From Yoonia sediminilitoris (lineage in GTDB: Bacteria > Pseudomonadota > Alphaproteobacteria > Rhodobacterales > Rhodobacteraceae): a DNA stretch of 64,000 bases. The stretch is from NCBI RefSeq assembly GCF_003058085.1, contig NZ_QBUD01000002.1, positions 558,001-622,000 of the forward strand. Direction: 5' to 3'. A program made the position numbers and the translations under genes. Every line of letters begins with the position of its first letter. The first letter of the stretch is position 1. This document shows positions 27,946 to 36,860 of this stretch, piece after piece. Under the pieces are notes generated by a model. That model was given only the letters and a program-made list of their open reading frames with translations, was not told where the DNA came from and ran no database searches.

Positions 27946-29588
27946 GCCTTGGCCTGCCAATCAGGCTTGCCCATGCCCAGTTTAGCCAAAGCCTTGTCTG
28001 ATGTTTGCAGCGCCCCTTCGACCCACGTTTGGACGGTCGAAAAGGACTCGCCCACGATAAAGGCGTTCAGACCATCAACAGGTTGCGGGATCTTGTCGAC
28101 CAATTCCCACGATTTGTAACCGGGGTTCCAGAAATGGACAGCACCGCCATATGGGGCATTCATCCAGTCCATATAGGCGGCGTCAACGGGTTCGGGGGCA
28201 TCGGTGACCTGATGCATTTCCATCAGCTGGCGGTGCATCTCAAGCACCATTTCCTTGGGCACCTTGTGGTCTGTCCAGTTCTTGTGACGCCGCGCTGCAA
28301 CGTGATCCTTGGGCGCGGCCCAATCGGCATGTTCGCTTTCAAAGTACGCCGGGCCATGTCCGAGTTGCCTGGTGTTGCGCGGCCCCTCTGGCCCCGTTTG
28401 ATAGCCGCCCCAGAAACTGGTGCTGGACTGATCGTTATAGGCCATGATTGCGGAATAGCTGCCATCGTTTGTCGACCAATAGTAGCATTGGCGCAGCGGA
28501 ATGTCGGTGACGGACCGCCCTTCGGACAGGTTGCAAAGCTCTTTCCACCAAGGGGATTCGTAGATCAGGAAAAGCTTGTAAAGCGGGATACCTTCCACGG
28601 ATTCCAGCAAGGCGGGTACTTGGGGGGCACGGTCGGGGTCCAGCAGGGGACCGGTCCGGCGCAGCGCCTTGATTGCGGCCTGCGGCAGGGCCAGCACGAT
28701 GGCGCGCGCATGGACGTCGTCGGCCTTTTCAAAATGCAGACACATGCCCTTGTGCCCATCGCCCATGTCATAATCATCGAAGTGGTCAAGCCGCATGCCC
28801 ATGTGAATCCTGCCGCTTTCTTCGAACTGTCCGGCCAGTTCCCACAGCATCGCCTCGAAGCCCTCATCAAATAGGTAGTATTTCGTGCCGGGGGTGAAAT
28901 CGAAATTCTCTGCTATGATATCCACGGCGTTTGAATTGGCACCCAGCACGTCATAACCGATGGCGGTAATCGCCAGTTTGCGGCCCTCGTGGCTCAGGTG
29001 CCGTGACAGCAGATTCCAGAACCCCACTTGATAAAGCGGGCGACCGTCGACCTTCGCTTTGTGCAGAAATTCTTTAAGCGCCTTGCCTTGCAGGCCCTTG
29101 ATCTCTGGAAATTCCTTGGTGACCGCCCAGGATAGCAGTTCTGACGGGTCCTGCGTGGTGCCATTGGTGATGAATGCCAGTTCTTCGTCTGTCAGGTTGT
29201 AGGGCAGGTCGGTGTCGGGGTTAACCAGTTCTGACTGTACAAAATGCTTGCGCCGCAACCATGCATAGTTGTTGGGGGCGGCAACCACTTGTTGGTGATG
29301 CGCGATATCGAGTTTTTCCACCAGCGCGCTGACGATGGGTTGGTTGTTCAAAAACCGCATTCCGCCGATTTCCATCGGATCATCGGGCATACTTGCGGGG
29401 GATGCCGACAGCAGCCGGCCCCCGATTCGGTCAGAGCTTTCGTAAACCGCGATTTTCAACGGCCCTGCGCCGCCAATTTTCTTGCGGATGCAGTCCAATT
29501 CGGTATCGGTCGCCTGCGCCAGACGCCATGCGGTATAAATGCCGGATGCGCCGCCGCCCACGATGGCGAAATCGATCAAGTCAGTCAT
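27942..29588 (-). CDS. Flavin-containing amine / L-amino acid oxidase-like protein
   Basis: A 548-residue FAD-dependent oxidase of the monoamine oxidase/L-amino acid oxidase superfamily. The N-terminal dinucleotide fold FAIVGGGASGIYTAWRL is followed by YESSDRIGGRLLSA (the E-x5-GGR motif) and EIGGMRF. The C-terminal FAD-contact segment is FIVGESFSTVQTWVEGALQT. No signal peptide is seen. By family it would oxidise an amine or amino acid to an imine and then a keto product, releasing H2O2. It lies between a ThDP enzyme (1-base gap) and a ketosynthase-like gene (4-base overlap), which suggests it supplies or modifies their substrate. The substrate is unknown. Confidence 0.85.
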   Translation of the reverse strand: MTDLIDFAIVGGGASGIYTAWRLAQATDTELDCIRKKIGGAGPLKIAVYESSDRIGGRLLSASPASMPDDPMEIGGMRFLNNQPIVSALVEKLDIAHHQQVVAAPNNYAWLRRKHFVQSELVNPDTDLPYNLTDEELAFITNGTTQDPSELLSWAVTKEFPEIKGLQGKALKEFLHKAKVDGRPLYQVGFWNLLSRHLSHEGRKLAITAIGYDVLGANSNAVDIIAENFDFTPGTKYYLFDEGFEAMLWELAGQFEESGRIHMGMRLDHFDDYDMGDGHKGMCLHFEKADDVHARAIVLALPQAAIKALRRTGPLLDPDRAPQVPALLESVEGIPLYKLFLIYESPWWKELCNLSEGRSVTDIPLRQCYYWSTNDGSYSAIMAYNDQSSTSFWGGYQTGPEGPRNTRQLGHGPAYFESEHADWAAPKDHVAARRHKNWTDHKVPKEMVLEMHRQLMEMHQVTDAPEPVDAAYMDWMNAPYGGAVHFWNPGYKSWELVDKIPQPVDGLNAFIVGESFSTVQTWVEGALQTSDKALAKLGMGKPDWQAKA

Positions 29589-29589
29589 A

Positions 29590-31416
29590 TCAATGTTTCC
29601 TCATAGTCAACAGCCGCGCTTGGGCTTTGGATGGCGCGTATTTTTCGTCGTAATAGGGCGGCTCTGCTGTGCGGTCGATTTGCGCCACGATGACCTGCGG
29701 TTTCTTGTCTGCTTCTGCCTTGGCCACGGCTGTTTTCAATGCCGTTTCAAACGTATCAGGTGAATTTACCGTATAGGCATCTGCGCCCAACCCGCTTGCG
29801 AATTGCGCAAGATCAGGTGACCCGAGCGAGAACATTTCCTTCCAGTCGTCGATGTTGCCGCCTTTGAAATGTTCCATTCCCTGACTGACCATCGACAGAT
29901 CATCATCATGCAGCACGACCCAGATCGCACCCACGCCATTGCGCTGGGCTGTCGAGATTTCCGTCCCCTGCATCATGAATGCGCCATCGCCCGTAAAGGC
30001 CACGCATGTCGCATCTGGACGGGCCAGTTTGGCACCAACCACTGCACCGGAGGCAAAGCCCATTGGCCCCATATCAAGGGATGCATGGACCTCAAACCCC
30101 GGTTTTGACACCAGATAATGCGCACCCCAGCCAACGCAGTTGCCCGCGTCGAGCATGATGATCGTTTTGTCGGCAGGCAGCACATCCTGCATCACGCGGC
30201 ACAGAGCGGCGGGCTGCACTGGCGTCGTGGTCGCCTTGTACTGTGCGTCAGAGGAAAAGGGTGAATGATTGGCCTTGATCTGCGCGACCTTGGCTTTGCG
30301 CGCGGCAACCTGATCGGGTGGTGGCGGTGCCTCACCCGACAGGCGCGCAAGTGCGTTGATGAATGCGCCCGCTTCACCCACAACGCCCAGATCGACGGGA
30401 AAATCCCGTGCAATGACGCGTTGGTTTGCATCAAGCTGCACGATGGGCCCTTTGGGCCGCAGGATCGGGTTCCATTTGTTGGTTGCCAATTCACCAAGGC
30501 CGGAACCGATGACAAGCAGCGCGTCGTAATGCGGGTCCTCCTGGGTCATCCAGTAGTAGGGCCATATGCAATTGGCGATGCCGAACATGCGCAGCGACAA
30601 TGGGTGGTCTTCGGGGAAAACCCCTTTGCCGTCGGCGGTGGTGATGACCGGAATGCCGCGGGCTTCAACAAAATGCGTAAATGCGGCCAGCGTGGCGGAA
30701 TCGCGCAACGCCTCGCGGCAGCCATTGCCCAGCATGATAAGCGGGCGCTGTGCGGCTGCCAGAATCTCCAGCGTTTGTTCGACCTTGTGCGGTGCGGCAA
30801 CAGGGGGCGGGCTGCGGTAGCGGGCGGGGCTGTCGGGCATGGTCACAGGCACGGGTGGGTCACCGGGCTTGCCCAGTTTGACAGCCTGCTGGCCGGTTAC
30901 ATCAACAGGCAGCGAAATATGGGCCGCATGGCGCGGCACATCCAGCGCCGTGCGCAAGGCAGCTTCGGCCAGCCGTTGCGCATTTACGCCCGATGTCAGA
31001 ATGGTGGAATAGGCCGACGATGCCTGATAGATTGCGTTCACATCCAGCTTGCCGTCGATCCCTTCCTGCAAATAACCCATGCCTGCATAGGCTTCGGCAA
31101 TCTCGCCTGTCAGCGCGAGCATGGCCGACCCGCCTGCTTCGGCGTTCATGACCCCGGTCAGCGCGTTTGTTGCACCAGGGCCGGTTGTCACCATCACCAC
31201 GCCCAGCTTGCCGCTGGCCCTATAATAACCGTCAGCCATATAGGCCGCGCCGGTTTCCTGCCTGCAAATCACATATTTGATGTCGTCGCGCTGGGTATAA
31301 AACTCATCCAGCATTTCGATCAGTCCGCCGCCGGGGACGCCAAAGACATGGCTGACCCCTTCGAGTTTCAAGTAAGCAATCAACATCTGTGCGACGTTTG
31401 GAATTTCTTTTTGCAC
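29590..31416 (-). CDS. Thiamine diphosphate-dependent enzyme, acetolactate synthase-like
   Basis: A 608-residue member of the POX/IlvB family. The activating glutamate lies in VICRQETGAAYMADG (E54). The central domain contains ALLVIGSGLGELATNKWNP. The ThDP/Mg motif begins GDGAFMMQGTEIS at 476, but the usual terminal Asn pair is replaced by LHDDD (503-506). There is no ilvN-type regulatory subunit beside it, so a role in branched-chain amino acid synthesis is unlikely. The GTG at 31416 is chosen because TAGGACAAAGA precedes it; an upstream ATG at 31500 has no such site. It is the first gene of the ThDP-oxidase-ketosynthase operon. The reaction is probably decarboxylation of an alpha-keto acid and carboligation. 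Confidence 0.85.
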   Translation of the reverse strand: MQKEIPNVAQMLIAYLKLEGVSHVFGVPGGGLIEMLDEFYTQRDDIKYVICRQETGAAYMADGYYRASGKLGVVMVTTGPGATNALTGVMNAEAGGSAMLALTGEIAEAYAGMGYLQEGIDGKLDVNAIYQASSAYSTILTSGVNAQRLAEAALRTALDVPRHAAHISLPVDVTGQQAVKLGKPGDPPVPVTMPDSPARYRSPPPVAAPHKVEQTLEILAAAQRPLIMLGNGCREALRDSATLAAFTHFVEARGIPVITTADGKGVFPEDHPLSLRMFGIANCIWPYYWMTQEDPHYDALLVIGSGLGELATNKWNPILRPKGPIVQLDANQRVIARDFPVDLGVVGEAGAFINALARLSGEAPPPPDQVAARKAKVAQIKANHSPFSSDAQYKATTTPVQPAALCRVMQDVLPADKTIIMLDAGNCVGWGAHYLVSKPGFEVHASLDMGPMGFASGAVVGAKLARPDATCVAFTGDGAFMMQGTEISTAQRNGVGAIWVVLHDDDLSMVSQGMEHFKGGNIDDWKEMFSLGSPDLAQFASGLGADAYTVNSPDTFETALKTAVAKAEADKKPQVIVAQIDRTAEPPYYDEKYAPSKAQARLLTMRKH

Positions 31417-31791
31417 TCTTTGTCCTACCCCAAATAAATTCCGGGACAGGGCGCTGCGGGTTTTGCCTCGGTCACATGCCATCAGGCGGAGTGACGTCAA
31501 AGATACGTGGCAACACCTTGGAACTCATCAGCGCTTGAAATATGCTGGTTCCTATCGACCTGTCTCAGTTCTGTATCGCCCCCCACACGAAACTAGATAC
31601 GTTTTGCAGGATCATCACAAGTTTGTTCTGCCGCCGTGGTTTTGAACGTGTCTTTTTGGGCGCAACAGCCGTTGGCCACATGCAGCCAGCCATTGACCAA
31701 GGCTGATGTCGTATTTGTCGAGGCGAATGTCCCGTTTTGCGGGTGACACGGACGCACCTGTGTTGGAAGGTGGCCAAAAGGGGTGACAGTC
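31417..31791. other. Intergenic region between the divergent ThDP operon and soxB
   Basis: This 375-base stretch holds no convincing gene on either strand. It should contain the promoters of both divergent operons. A small hairpin (CCCG-N5-CGGG) lies near 31733-31743. No clear glycine riboswitch, operator or -35/-10 pair could be recognised by eye. Confidence 0.5.
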
Positions 31792-33042
31792 ATGCGCTAT
31801 TCAGGCTTGCGCGTTATCAAAGAGGCTTTGACCGGCCATAAAGGATGGACGCCCGCGTGGCGTGACCCAGCGCCCAAGCCGCAATATGACATCGTAATCA
31901 TTGGTGGCGGTGGCCATGGGTTGGCGACCGCCTATTATCTGGCCAAACAGTTTAGCCAAAAAAGTGTCGCCGTTCTGGAAAAGGGTTGGATCGGGGGCGG
32001 CAATGTGGGTCGCAACACGACGATTATCCGATCCAACTATCTGCTGGACGGGAATGAGCCGTTCTATGAATTCTCACTGAAACTGTGGGAGGGGTTGGAG
32101 CAGGATTTCAACTATAACGCCATGGTCAGCCAGCGTGGTATTCTGAACCTGATCCATTCGGACGGGCAGCGCGATGCCTTTATCCGGCGGGGCAATGCGA
32201 TGATCCTGAACGGTGCGGATGCCGAATTGCTGAGCACCGCCCAGATTAAGGCGCGCTATCCGTTTCTGAACACGCACGATGCGCGCTTTCCCATCAAGGG
32301 CGGTCTGGCCCAGCATCGCGGCGGCACGGTGCGGCATGATGCGGTGGCCTGGGGCTATGCGCGCGGGGCCGACAGCCGCGGCGTGGATATTATCCAGAAC
32401 TGTGAAGTGACGGATTTTCGGATCGAGAATGGCACATGTCTGGGTGTTGAGACCACCAAAGGGTTCATCGGCGCTGGCAAGGTCGGCTGTGCTGTTGCCG
32501 GTTCCTCAAGCCGGTTGATGGCCAAGGCAGACATGCGTCTGCCGATGGAAAGCCACGTGTTGCAAGCGTTCGTGTCCGAAGGGTTGAAGCCTGTCCTGCC
32601 CGGTGTTGTGACCTTCGGGGCCGGGCATTTCTATGTCAGCCAGTCCGACAAGGGCGGGCTGGTGTTCGGAGGCGACATCGACGGCTATAATTCCTATGCG
32701 CAACGGGGCAACCTGCCGGTGGTCGAGGACGTCTGCGAAGGTGGCATGGCGATATTCCCGATGCTTGGCCGGGCGCGGCTGCTGCGGATGTGGGGCGGGA
32801 TCATGGATATGTCCATGGATGGCTCGCCGATCATCGACAAGACCCATATTGACGGGCTCTATTTCAACGGAGGCTGGTGTTATGGCGGTTTCAAGGCGAC
32901 CCCCGCCAGCGGCTATTGCTTTGCGCATCTGCTGGCCACCGATACGCCGCACCAGACCGCGACGGCCTATCGTTTTGACCGTTTTGAAAAGGGCCTGATG
33001 ATTGACGAAAAAGGGGTGGGCAATCAGCCCAATTTGCACTGA
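31792..33042 (+). CDS. soxB: Sarcosine oxidase, beta subunit
   Basis: A 416-residue flavoprotein subunit of the heterotetrameric sarcosine oxidase, which demethylates sarcosine to glycine with transfer of the one-carbon unit to tetrahydrofolate. It carries the FAD motif VIIGGGGHGLATAYYLAKQF (about residues 30-49) and VAVLEKGWIGGGNVGRNTTI, typical of SoxB. The ATG at 31792 follows AAGGGG, giving MRYSGLRV. An in-frame GTG nine bases earlier is less likely. It overlaps soxD by one base (TGATG). This is the first gene of soxBDAG. Confidence 0.95.
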   Translation: MRYSGLRVIKEALTGHKGWTPAWRDPAPKPQYDIVIIGGGGHGLATAYYLAKQFSQKSVAVLEKGWIGGGNVGRNTTIIRSNYLLDGNEPFYEFSLKLWEGLEQDFNYNAMVSQRGILNLIHSDGQRDAFIRRGNAMILNGADAELLSTAQIKARYPFLNTHDARFPIKGGLAQHRGGTVRHDAVAWGYARGADSRGVDIIQNCEVTDFRIENGTCLGVETTKGFIGAGKVGCAVAGSSSRLMAKADMRLPMESHVLQAFVSEGLKPVLPGVVTFGAGHFYVSQSDKGGLVFGGDIDGYNSYAQRGNLPVVEDVCEGGMAIFPMLGRARLLRMWGGIMDMSMDGSPIIDKTHIDGLYFNGGWCYGGFKATPASGYCFAHLLATDTPHQTATAYRFDRFEKGLMIDEKGVGNQPNLH

Positions 33043-33329
33043 TGATCATTGACCACCCGCTTCTTGGCCCCCGCGATGCTGCCGAATTCACCTATATGGG
33101 CGATGCCAAGCTGATTGACCGCCCCGATCCAGACGCTGATACCGCCGCACAGGACTTTCATGACTACGCCTATTTGCGCGACAACCCGGCTGGCTGGCAC
33201 CAAGAACTTTGGTTTCACGAGGCAGGCGACCGTAGCTGGCTGGTGGTCACCCGCAACACGCTGACCCACGAGATTTCAAAGGTCGAGCTTGCCCGTGATG
33301 TGGCACGCAGCCGAGGGCGCAATAAATGA
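33042..33329 (+). CDS. soxD: Sarcosine oxidase, delta subunit
   Basis: A 95-residue small subunit of heterotetrameric sarcosine oxidase. Family marks are IIDHPLLGPRDAAEFTYMGD near the N terminus and the LRDNPAGWHQELWFHEAGDR segment. In this family it binds zinc and helps hold the complex together, although the cysteines that ligate zinc in some members are not evident here. It overlaps soxB by one base and soxA by four (ATGA). Confidence 0.93.
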   Translation: MIIDHPLLGPRDAAEFTYMGDAKLIDRPDPDADTAAQDFHDYAYLRDNPAGWHQELWFHEAGDRSWLVVTRNTLTHEISKVELARDVARSRGRNK

Positions 33330-36262
33330 GCCAGAAGAACCGGATCGCAGGCGGGCAGATTGACCGGGCCAAAACGCTGAAATTCTCATTTGATGGCCGC
33401 AGTTATGCTGGTCATCCGGGCGATACGCTTGCCTCTGCCTTGCTGGCCAACGGGGTGCGGCTGATGGGGCGGTCGTTCAAATACCACCGCCCACGGGGCG
33501 CGCTTTCGGCAGGGTCCGAGGAGCCGAACGCATTGGTTGAACTGCGCGGCGGCGCGCGGCAGGAACCAAACACGCGTGCGACAACGGTTGAGTTGTTTGA
33601 CGGGCTGCTGGCCAAGAGCCAGAACCGAATGGGGTCTTTGCGGTTTGACCTGCTGGCAATCAACGACCGGCTCTCGAACTTTCTGACGGCGGGGTTTTAT
33701 TACAAGACCTTCATGTGGCCCGCCGCCTTTTGGGAAAAGCTTTATGAACCCGTCATTCGCAAGGCCGCAGGGCTTGGGTCGCTTTCGGGCAAGGATGATC
33801 CGGATGTCTATGACAAGGGTTTCCTGCATTGTGACCTGCTGATTATCGGGGCCGGACCTGCGGGCCTTGCTGCCGCACTGACCGCCGGGCGCGCCGGTGC
33901 CGATGTGATCCTCGCCGACGAGGATTTCAGCATGGGCGGCCGTCTGAACAGCGAAACTTTCGCCGTGGGTGATCGGTCCGGGGCCGACTGGGCCGCCCAA
34001 ACAGTTGCTGAGCTTGCGAGCCTGTCCAACGTGCGTCTGATGCCGCGCACAACGATCATCGGGGCCTTCGATCACGGGACTTATGGCGGGTTAGAGCGGG
34101 TCAGTGACCATCTGCACAGTCCGGACGCCGGCAAGCCGCGCCAGATATTGTGGCGCATTTACGCCAAACGCGCCCTGTTGTGTGCGGGTGCCACGGAACG
34201 CCCCATCGCCTTTGACAACAACGACAGGCCCGGCGTCATGCTGGGGGCGGCCTTGCGGACCTATGCCAACCGCTTTGGTGCCGCGGCTGACCGACGGGTT
34301 GCGATTTTCACCAATAATGACGACGGGCACCGGACCGCGCGTGATCTGCACGCCAAAGGGGTCAGGATCAGTGCCGTTGTTGACGTGCGCCCCGATGCGC
34401 CGTTGCACCCTGACTATCAGGTGCTGCGTGGTGCACAGGTCGTCGATACGCGCGGGCGGCTTGGACTGAGTTTCATCGACGTCAGGCAAGCTGATGGCAC
34501 GATGCGCGTTGTTGAATGCGGCGCGCTTGGGGTGTCGGGCGGTTGGAACCCCAATGTGCATCTCACCTGTCACCAGCGCGGGTTGCCGGTTTGGGACGAC
34601 GCGATTGCCGCCTTTGTGCCGGGTGAGAACCTGCCCGTCGGCATGGCGGTGGCCGGTGCGGCAAACGGGGTCTTTACGACCGCAGGTGCCTTGCGCAGCG
34701 GGGCGGCTGGCGCTGTTGCAGCGCTTGACCTTGGGCAAACCCCTGATCTGCCCCAAACCGAGGATGCCCCCGTCAACATCACCCCGTTCTGGTACGTAAA
34801 GGGTTGCGCACGCGCGTGGCTTGACCAGCAAAACGACGTGACCGTCAAGGATGTGAAGCTGAGCCATCAGGAAGGGTTTCGCTCGGTCGAGCACCTGAAA
34901 CGCTACACGACCCTTGGGATGGCCACCGATCAGGGCAAAACATCGAACATGGGTGGCCTTGCGATCATGGCTGAACTTGCGGGCAAGACGATCCCGCAGG
35001 TGGGCACGACCATCTTTCGCCCGCCTTATACGCCCACAGCCATTGGCGCGTTTGCCGGTCGGCACCGGGGGCAGGGCTTTCATCCCACGCGCCTGACGCC
35101 TAGCCACAAGTGGGCGCAGGAACAGGGGGCGGTTTTCGTCGAAGTGGGCAACTGGATGCGGGCACAATGGTTTCCGCAGCCGGGCGAAACCCATTGGCGG
35201 CAAAGCGTTGACCGCGAGGTGCTGGCAACCCGCAAATCCGTGGGTGTCTGCGATGTGACTACCTTGGGCAAAATTGATGTGCAGGGGACCGATGCGGCGG
35301 CTTTCCTGAACACGATCTATTGCAACGGTTTTGCGAAACTGGCCGTGGGCAAGGTCCGCTATGGTCTGATGCTGCGCGAAGACGGCATTGCGATGGACGA
35401 TGGCACCGCCGCCCGGTTGGCAGAGGATCATTTCGTCGTCACGACCACAACTGCGAATGCGCTGCCCGTCTACCGGCACATGGAATTCGTGCACCAATGT
35501 CTGTTTCCGGATCTGGACGTGCAATTGATTTCCACCACAGAGGCATGGGCGCAATATGCGGTGGCCGGGCCCAATAGCCGCAAACTGCTGGAAAAGATCG
35601 TCGATCAGGACATCTCGAACGCTGCGTTCCCTTTCATGGCCTGTGCCAACATTACGGTCTGCGGCGGCCTGCGGGCGCGGTTGTTCCGGATTTCCTTCAG
35701 CGGCGAACTTGCCTATGAAATTGCGGTGCCAACGATGTATGGCGATGCGCTGATCCGCCGGATCATGGCAGAAGGGGCGGAATTTGGGGTCACGCCTTAC
35801 GGAACAGAGGCGCTGGGTGTCATGCGGATTGAAAAGGGCCATGCGACGGGCAATGAAATCAACGGCACGACCACCGCGCAGAACCTTGGCATGGGCCGGA
35901 TGGTGTCCACCAAAAAGGACAGTATCGGCGCGGTCCTGTCCCGGCGCGAGGGGCTGAACCGCGCCGATGATTTGCGTCAGGTGGGCATCAAGCCTGTCGA
36001 CCCTGCCGAAAAGGTTCCGGCCGGTGCGCATCTGATGAATGCGCAAGGCCCTGTCGATGCCGTCCACGATCAGGGTTATGTCACCAGCGCCTGCTACTCA
36101 CCAAACTTGGGCCATCACATCGCCCTTGGGTTCCTCAAGAACGGCGGCAACCGCATAGGAGAGGAGCTTCGGCTTGTCTCTCCCCTCACTGGGGTGGAAA
36201 CGCGGGTTGAAATCGTCAGTCCACATTTCATTGATCCAGAGGGGGAGCGGCTGCGTGCATGA
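33326..36262 (+). CDS. soxA: Sarcosine oxidase, alpha subunit
   Basis: A 978-residue large subunit. The N-terminal domain resembles a molybdopterin/2Fe-2S-like fold (FSFDGRSYAGHPGDTLASAL, then FKYHRPRGALSAGSEEPN). A dinucleotide-binding domain follows (LLIIGAGPAGLAAALTAGRA, about residues 169-188). The last third is the aminomethyltransferase (GcvT-like) domain that binds tetrahydrofolate, starting around residue 580. Length is normal for SoxA. It starts inside the end of soxD and overlaps soxG by 8 bases. Confidence 0.95.
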   Translation: MSQKNRIAGGQIDRAKTLKFSFDGRSYAGHPGDTLASALLANGVRLMGRSFKYHRPRGALSAGSEEPNALVELRGGARQEPNTRATTVELFDGLLAKSQNRMGSLRFDLLAINDRLSNFLTAGFYYKTFMWPAAFWEKLYEPVIRKAAGLGSLSGKDDPDVYDKGFLHCDLLIIGAGPAGLAAALTAGRAGADVILADEDFSMGGRLNSETFAVGDRSGADWAAQTVAELASLSNVRLMPRTTIIGAFDHGTYGGLERVSDHLHSPDAGKPRQILWRIYAKRALLCAGATERPIAFDNNDRPGVMLGAALRTYANRFGAAADRRVAIFTNNDDGHRTARDLHAKGVRISAVVDVRPDAPLHPDYQVLRGAQVVDTRGRLGLSFIDVRQADGTMRVVECGALGVSGGWNPNVHLTCHQRGLPVWDDAIAAFVPGENLPVGMAVAGAANGVFTTAGALRSGAAGAVAALDLGQTPDLPQTEDAPVNITPFWYVKGCARAWLDQQNDVTVKDVKLSHQEGFRSVEHLKRYTTLGMATDQGKTSNMGGLAIMAELAGKTIPQVGTTIFRPPYTPTAIGAFAGRHRGQGFHPTRLTPSHKWAQEQGAVFVEVGNWMRAQWFPQPGETHWRQSVDREVLATRKSVGVCDVTTLGKIDVQGTDAAAFLNTIYCNGFAKLAVGKVRYGLMLREDGIAMDDGTAARLAEDHFVVTTTTANALPVYRHMEFVHQCLFPDLDVQLISTTEAWAQYAVAGPNSRKLLEKIVDQDISNAAFPFMACANITVCGGLRARLFRISFSGELAYEIAVPTMYGDALIRRIMAEGAEFGVTPYGTEALGVMRIEKGHATGNEINGTTTAQNLGMGRMVSTKKDSIGAVLSRREGLNRADDLRQVGIKPVDPAEKVPAGAHLMNAQGPVDAVHDQGYVTSACYSPNLGHHIALGFLKNGGNRIGEELRLVSPLTGVETRVEIVSPHFIDPEGERLRA

Positions 36263-36818
36263 CCTAAAACCAGTGACGGCGCTGGGCCAGTCCGCCCCTG
36301 TGGCAGAGACCATCGGCACCATAACGATTGCGGAAAACGACACATTGGCGCTTGCCTCGGTCGCGGCACGGATGGGGCATGAAGAAGCCTGTCACGCTAT
36401 TCTGAAAAAGCTGATCGGCGCAGTGCCAGGCCCGGGCAAAGCGCAACTGCATGACCCTCAGGCTGGTTTCTGGACAGGTCCGGATCAGTGGATGGTCAGC
36501 GCGCCCCGCGAAACCCATGAATTGCTGGCAGACACGCTGACACCGATGTTCGGCCAAACGGCCACAATCACCGAGCAATCGGGCGCCTGGGTCTGCTTTG
36601 ATGTGACGGGCGCGGCAATGTCTGATCTGTGCGAAAGACTTTGCGCCGTCCCGATCCGCAAGATGGACGCAGGCGGCGCCCTGCGGACAATGATCCATCA
36701 AATGGGCTGCTTCGTGATCCGGTGCAAAGCGGACGACCACATCCGTATCCTGGGCCCCCGTGCATCCGCAAATTCACTGCATCACGCGCTGACGACAGCG
36801 GCCCATTCGATAGCCTGA
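36255..36818 (+). CDS. soxG: Sarcosine oxidase, gamma subunit
   Basis: A 187-residue subunit with a GcvT-like fold. It starts at a GTG at 36255 overlapping the soxA stop, preceded by AGAGGGGGAG. The N terminus HDLKPVTALGQSAP and later FWTGPDQWMV and DVTGAAMSDLCERLCA fit the SoxG family. It is the last gene of soxBDAG. Genes often linked to it, such as those for formyl-tetrahydrofolate metabolism or serine hydroxymethyltransferase, are not here. A hairpin begins right after the stop. Confidence 0.9.
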   Translation: MHDLKPVTALGQSAPVAETIGTITIAENDTLALASVAARMGHEEACHAILKKLIGAVPGPGKAQLHDPQAGFWTGPDQWMVSAPRETHELLADTLTPMFGQTATITEQSGAWVCFDVTGAAMSDLCERLCAVPIRKMDAGGALRTMIHQMGCFVIRCKADDHIRILGPRASANSLHHALTTAAHSIA

Positions 36819-36852
36819 AGCGTTCCGCCTCTTGAGATAAAGGCGAAACGCT
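36819..36852. terminator. Hairpin between convergent soxG and galU, repeat-family member
   Basis: Arms AGCGTTCCGCCT (36819-36830) and AGGCGAAACGCT (36841-36852) pair with one mismatch around a 10-base loop containing CTTGAGATAA. It starts directly after the soxG stop and 8 bases before the galU stop on the other strand, so it may end transcription from both sides, although there is no long T-run. The core AGCGTTTCGCCT recurs near 41625 and, as AGCGTTTCG, in the palindrome at 7383-7410. Confidence 0.6.
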
Positions 36853-36860
36853 GTCGGGTC

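Noticed and set aside
29590-31416. Annotation as acetolactate synthase large subunit (ilvB)
   Set aside because: No small regulatory subunit or ilv genes are nearby, the cofactor motif is altered, and the operon context points to another pathway.
34091-36067. A 658-codon open frame on the minus strand opposite soxA, and similar long antisense frames opposite mmsA and soxB
   Set aside because: They are mirror frames caused by the codon bias of G+C-rich genes. Their translations have no domain pattern, and the sense strand encodes clear sarcosine oxidase and dehydrogenase proteins.
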